From: Alkanindiges sp.
GTDB taxonomy: Bacteria > Pseudomonadota > Gammaproteobacteria > Pseudomonadales > Moraxellaceae
Direction: 5' to 3'
DNA length: 8,497 nt
Assembly: GCA_030152125.1 (NCBI GenBank)
Contig: JASLIR010000028.1
Location: 1-8,497, forward strand
The notes under the pieces were generated by a model that saw nothing but the letters and a program-made list of their open reading frames with translations, was not told the DNA's origin and made no database searches. Below, one piece after another: positions 8,223 to 8,497 of this stretch. How positions within the stretch are numbered: the stretch's first letter is position 1; each line of letters starts with the position of its first letter. The position numbers were made by a program, and so were the translations under genes.

Positions 8223-8360
8223 GATGACCTCACTGTTTAAGGGCCATTTTAAAATATTTTTGATCATCAACTGGTTACGGGTTGTACAGGCAATACTAAG
8301 GTTATGTATACAAGCTGAGGGTTTTATCATTATTTTTCGAAAATATTATTTTTTTGCACT
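8223..8360 (-). other. Leader and promoter region of the transglutaminase-like gene
   Basis: This gap, between the hpf terminator and the chosen start, should hold a promoter if the terminator is efficient. It is AT-rich at its upstream end and contains a 10-bp palindrome TTTTCGAAAA at 8334-8343. I found no sigma-70 pair with acceptable spacing. GAGG at 8228-8231 is the ribosome binding site, 5 nt before the ATG. Confidence 0.4.
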
Positions 8361-8386
8361 AAAAAAGGGCTTTTCTAAAAGCCCTT
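8361..8386 (-). terminator. Intrinsic terminator of hpf
   Basis: On the minus strand AAGGGCTTTT, loop AG, AAAAGCCCTT form a perfect 10-bp stem, with the U-run continuing to six T. It lies 27 nt downstream of the hpf stop codon. It separates hpf from the transglutaminase-like gene. Confidence 0.9.
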
Positions 8387-8413
8387 CCGGTTTAAATAGA
8401 ATATGCCTATCAA

Positions 8414-8497
8414 TTAGTGACGCATAGCCTTCATTTCTTTATGTCGCTTCACCTGGCGATCCAGCTTTTCCGACAAGGCCGCTATGGAGGCATACAT
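8414..8497 (-). CDS. hpf: Ribosome hibernation promoting factor, C-terminal 27 residues (truncated by window edge)
   Basis: The minus-strand frame is open from the right edge to a TAA at 8414-8416. Its 27 residues begin MYASIAALSEKLDRQV and are rich in Lys, Arg and His at the end. This matches the terminal helix of short HPF/YfiA proteins, whose typical pattern is DMYAAID.LVDKLDRQ..KHK, binding the small subunit to inactivate 70S ribosomes in stationary phase. The end right after this helix indicates the short form, without the long-HPF C-terminal domain. In gammaproteobacteria the gene usually follows rpoN, which would lie further right. The Met at the window edge is internal, not the start. 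Confidence 0.82.
   Translation of the reverse strand: MYASIAALSEKLDRQVKRHKEMKAMRH

Noticed and set aside
8331..8360. A/T-rich stretch as a sigma-70 promoter for the transglutaminase-like gene
   Set aside because: No -35/-10 pair with acceptable spacing could be found; only a 10-bp palindrome stands out.

Overview
The window looks like a stretch of gammaproteobacterial chromosome, most likely Moraxellaceae (Acinetobacter relatives). The basis is the run hpf ... ibaG-murA-hisG plus hisD-hisC, a short-form HisG with an acidic N-terminal extension of a kind I remember from Acinetobacter, and moderate GC with AT-rich intergenic DNA. The genus cannot be fixed by reading alone.

Layout from left to right. 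The 3' part of pabB (+, folate branch of chorismate metabolism) runs in from the left edge. It meets hisC (-) tail to tail with an 8-nt gap. hisD (-) lies upstream of hisC, across an 84-nt gap that holds a terminator-like, REP-like hairpin. A 262-nt divergent intergenic region follows. It holds three mutually exclusive small stems in the hisD leader, an AT-rich block, and a textbook ECF41-type promoter (TGTCACA, 16 nt, CGTC). That promoter drives a two-gene + strand cassette: a carboxymuconolactone decarboxylase/AhpD-like protein, then an ECF41 sigma factor with a fused SnoaL-like C-terminal domain. The cassette ends in a bidirectional terminator shared with hisG.

From there to the right edge all genes are on the - strand. 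In transcription order they are the 3' end of hpf with its terminator, a transglutaminase-like protein gene, ibaG (BolA family), murA and hisG. ibaG, murA and hisG are packed (3-nt gap, then a 4-nt overlap) and are very probably one operon.

Functionally most of the window is housekeeping: histidine biosynthesis (first step HisG, seventh step HisC, last steps HisD), peptidoglycan precursor synthesis (MurA), iron-sulfur/stress biology (IbaG), ribosome hibernation (HPF) and p-aminobenzoate synthesis (PabB). The accessory element is the self-contained ECF41 sigma/COE unit lying between hisG and hisD, genes that are contiguous in relatives as I recall. The sigma factor, its likely target gene and its likely target promoter are all visible together, so an autoregulatory circuit can be read directly from the sequence. 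Its physiological role is not established. No tRNA, rRNA, CRISPR array, transposase or phage gene was seen.
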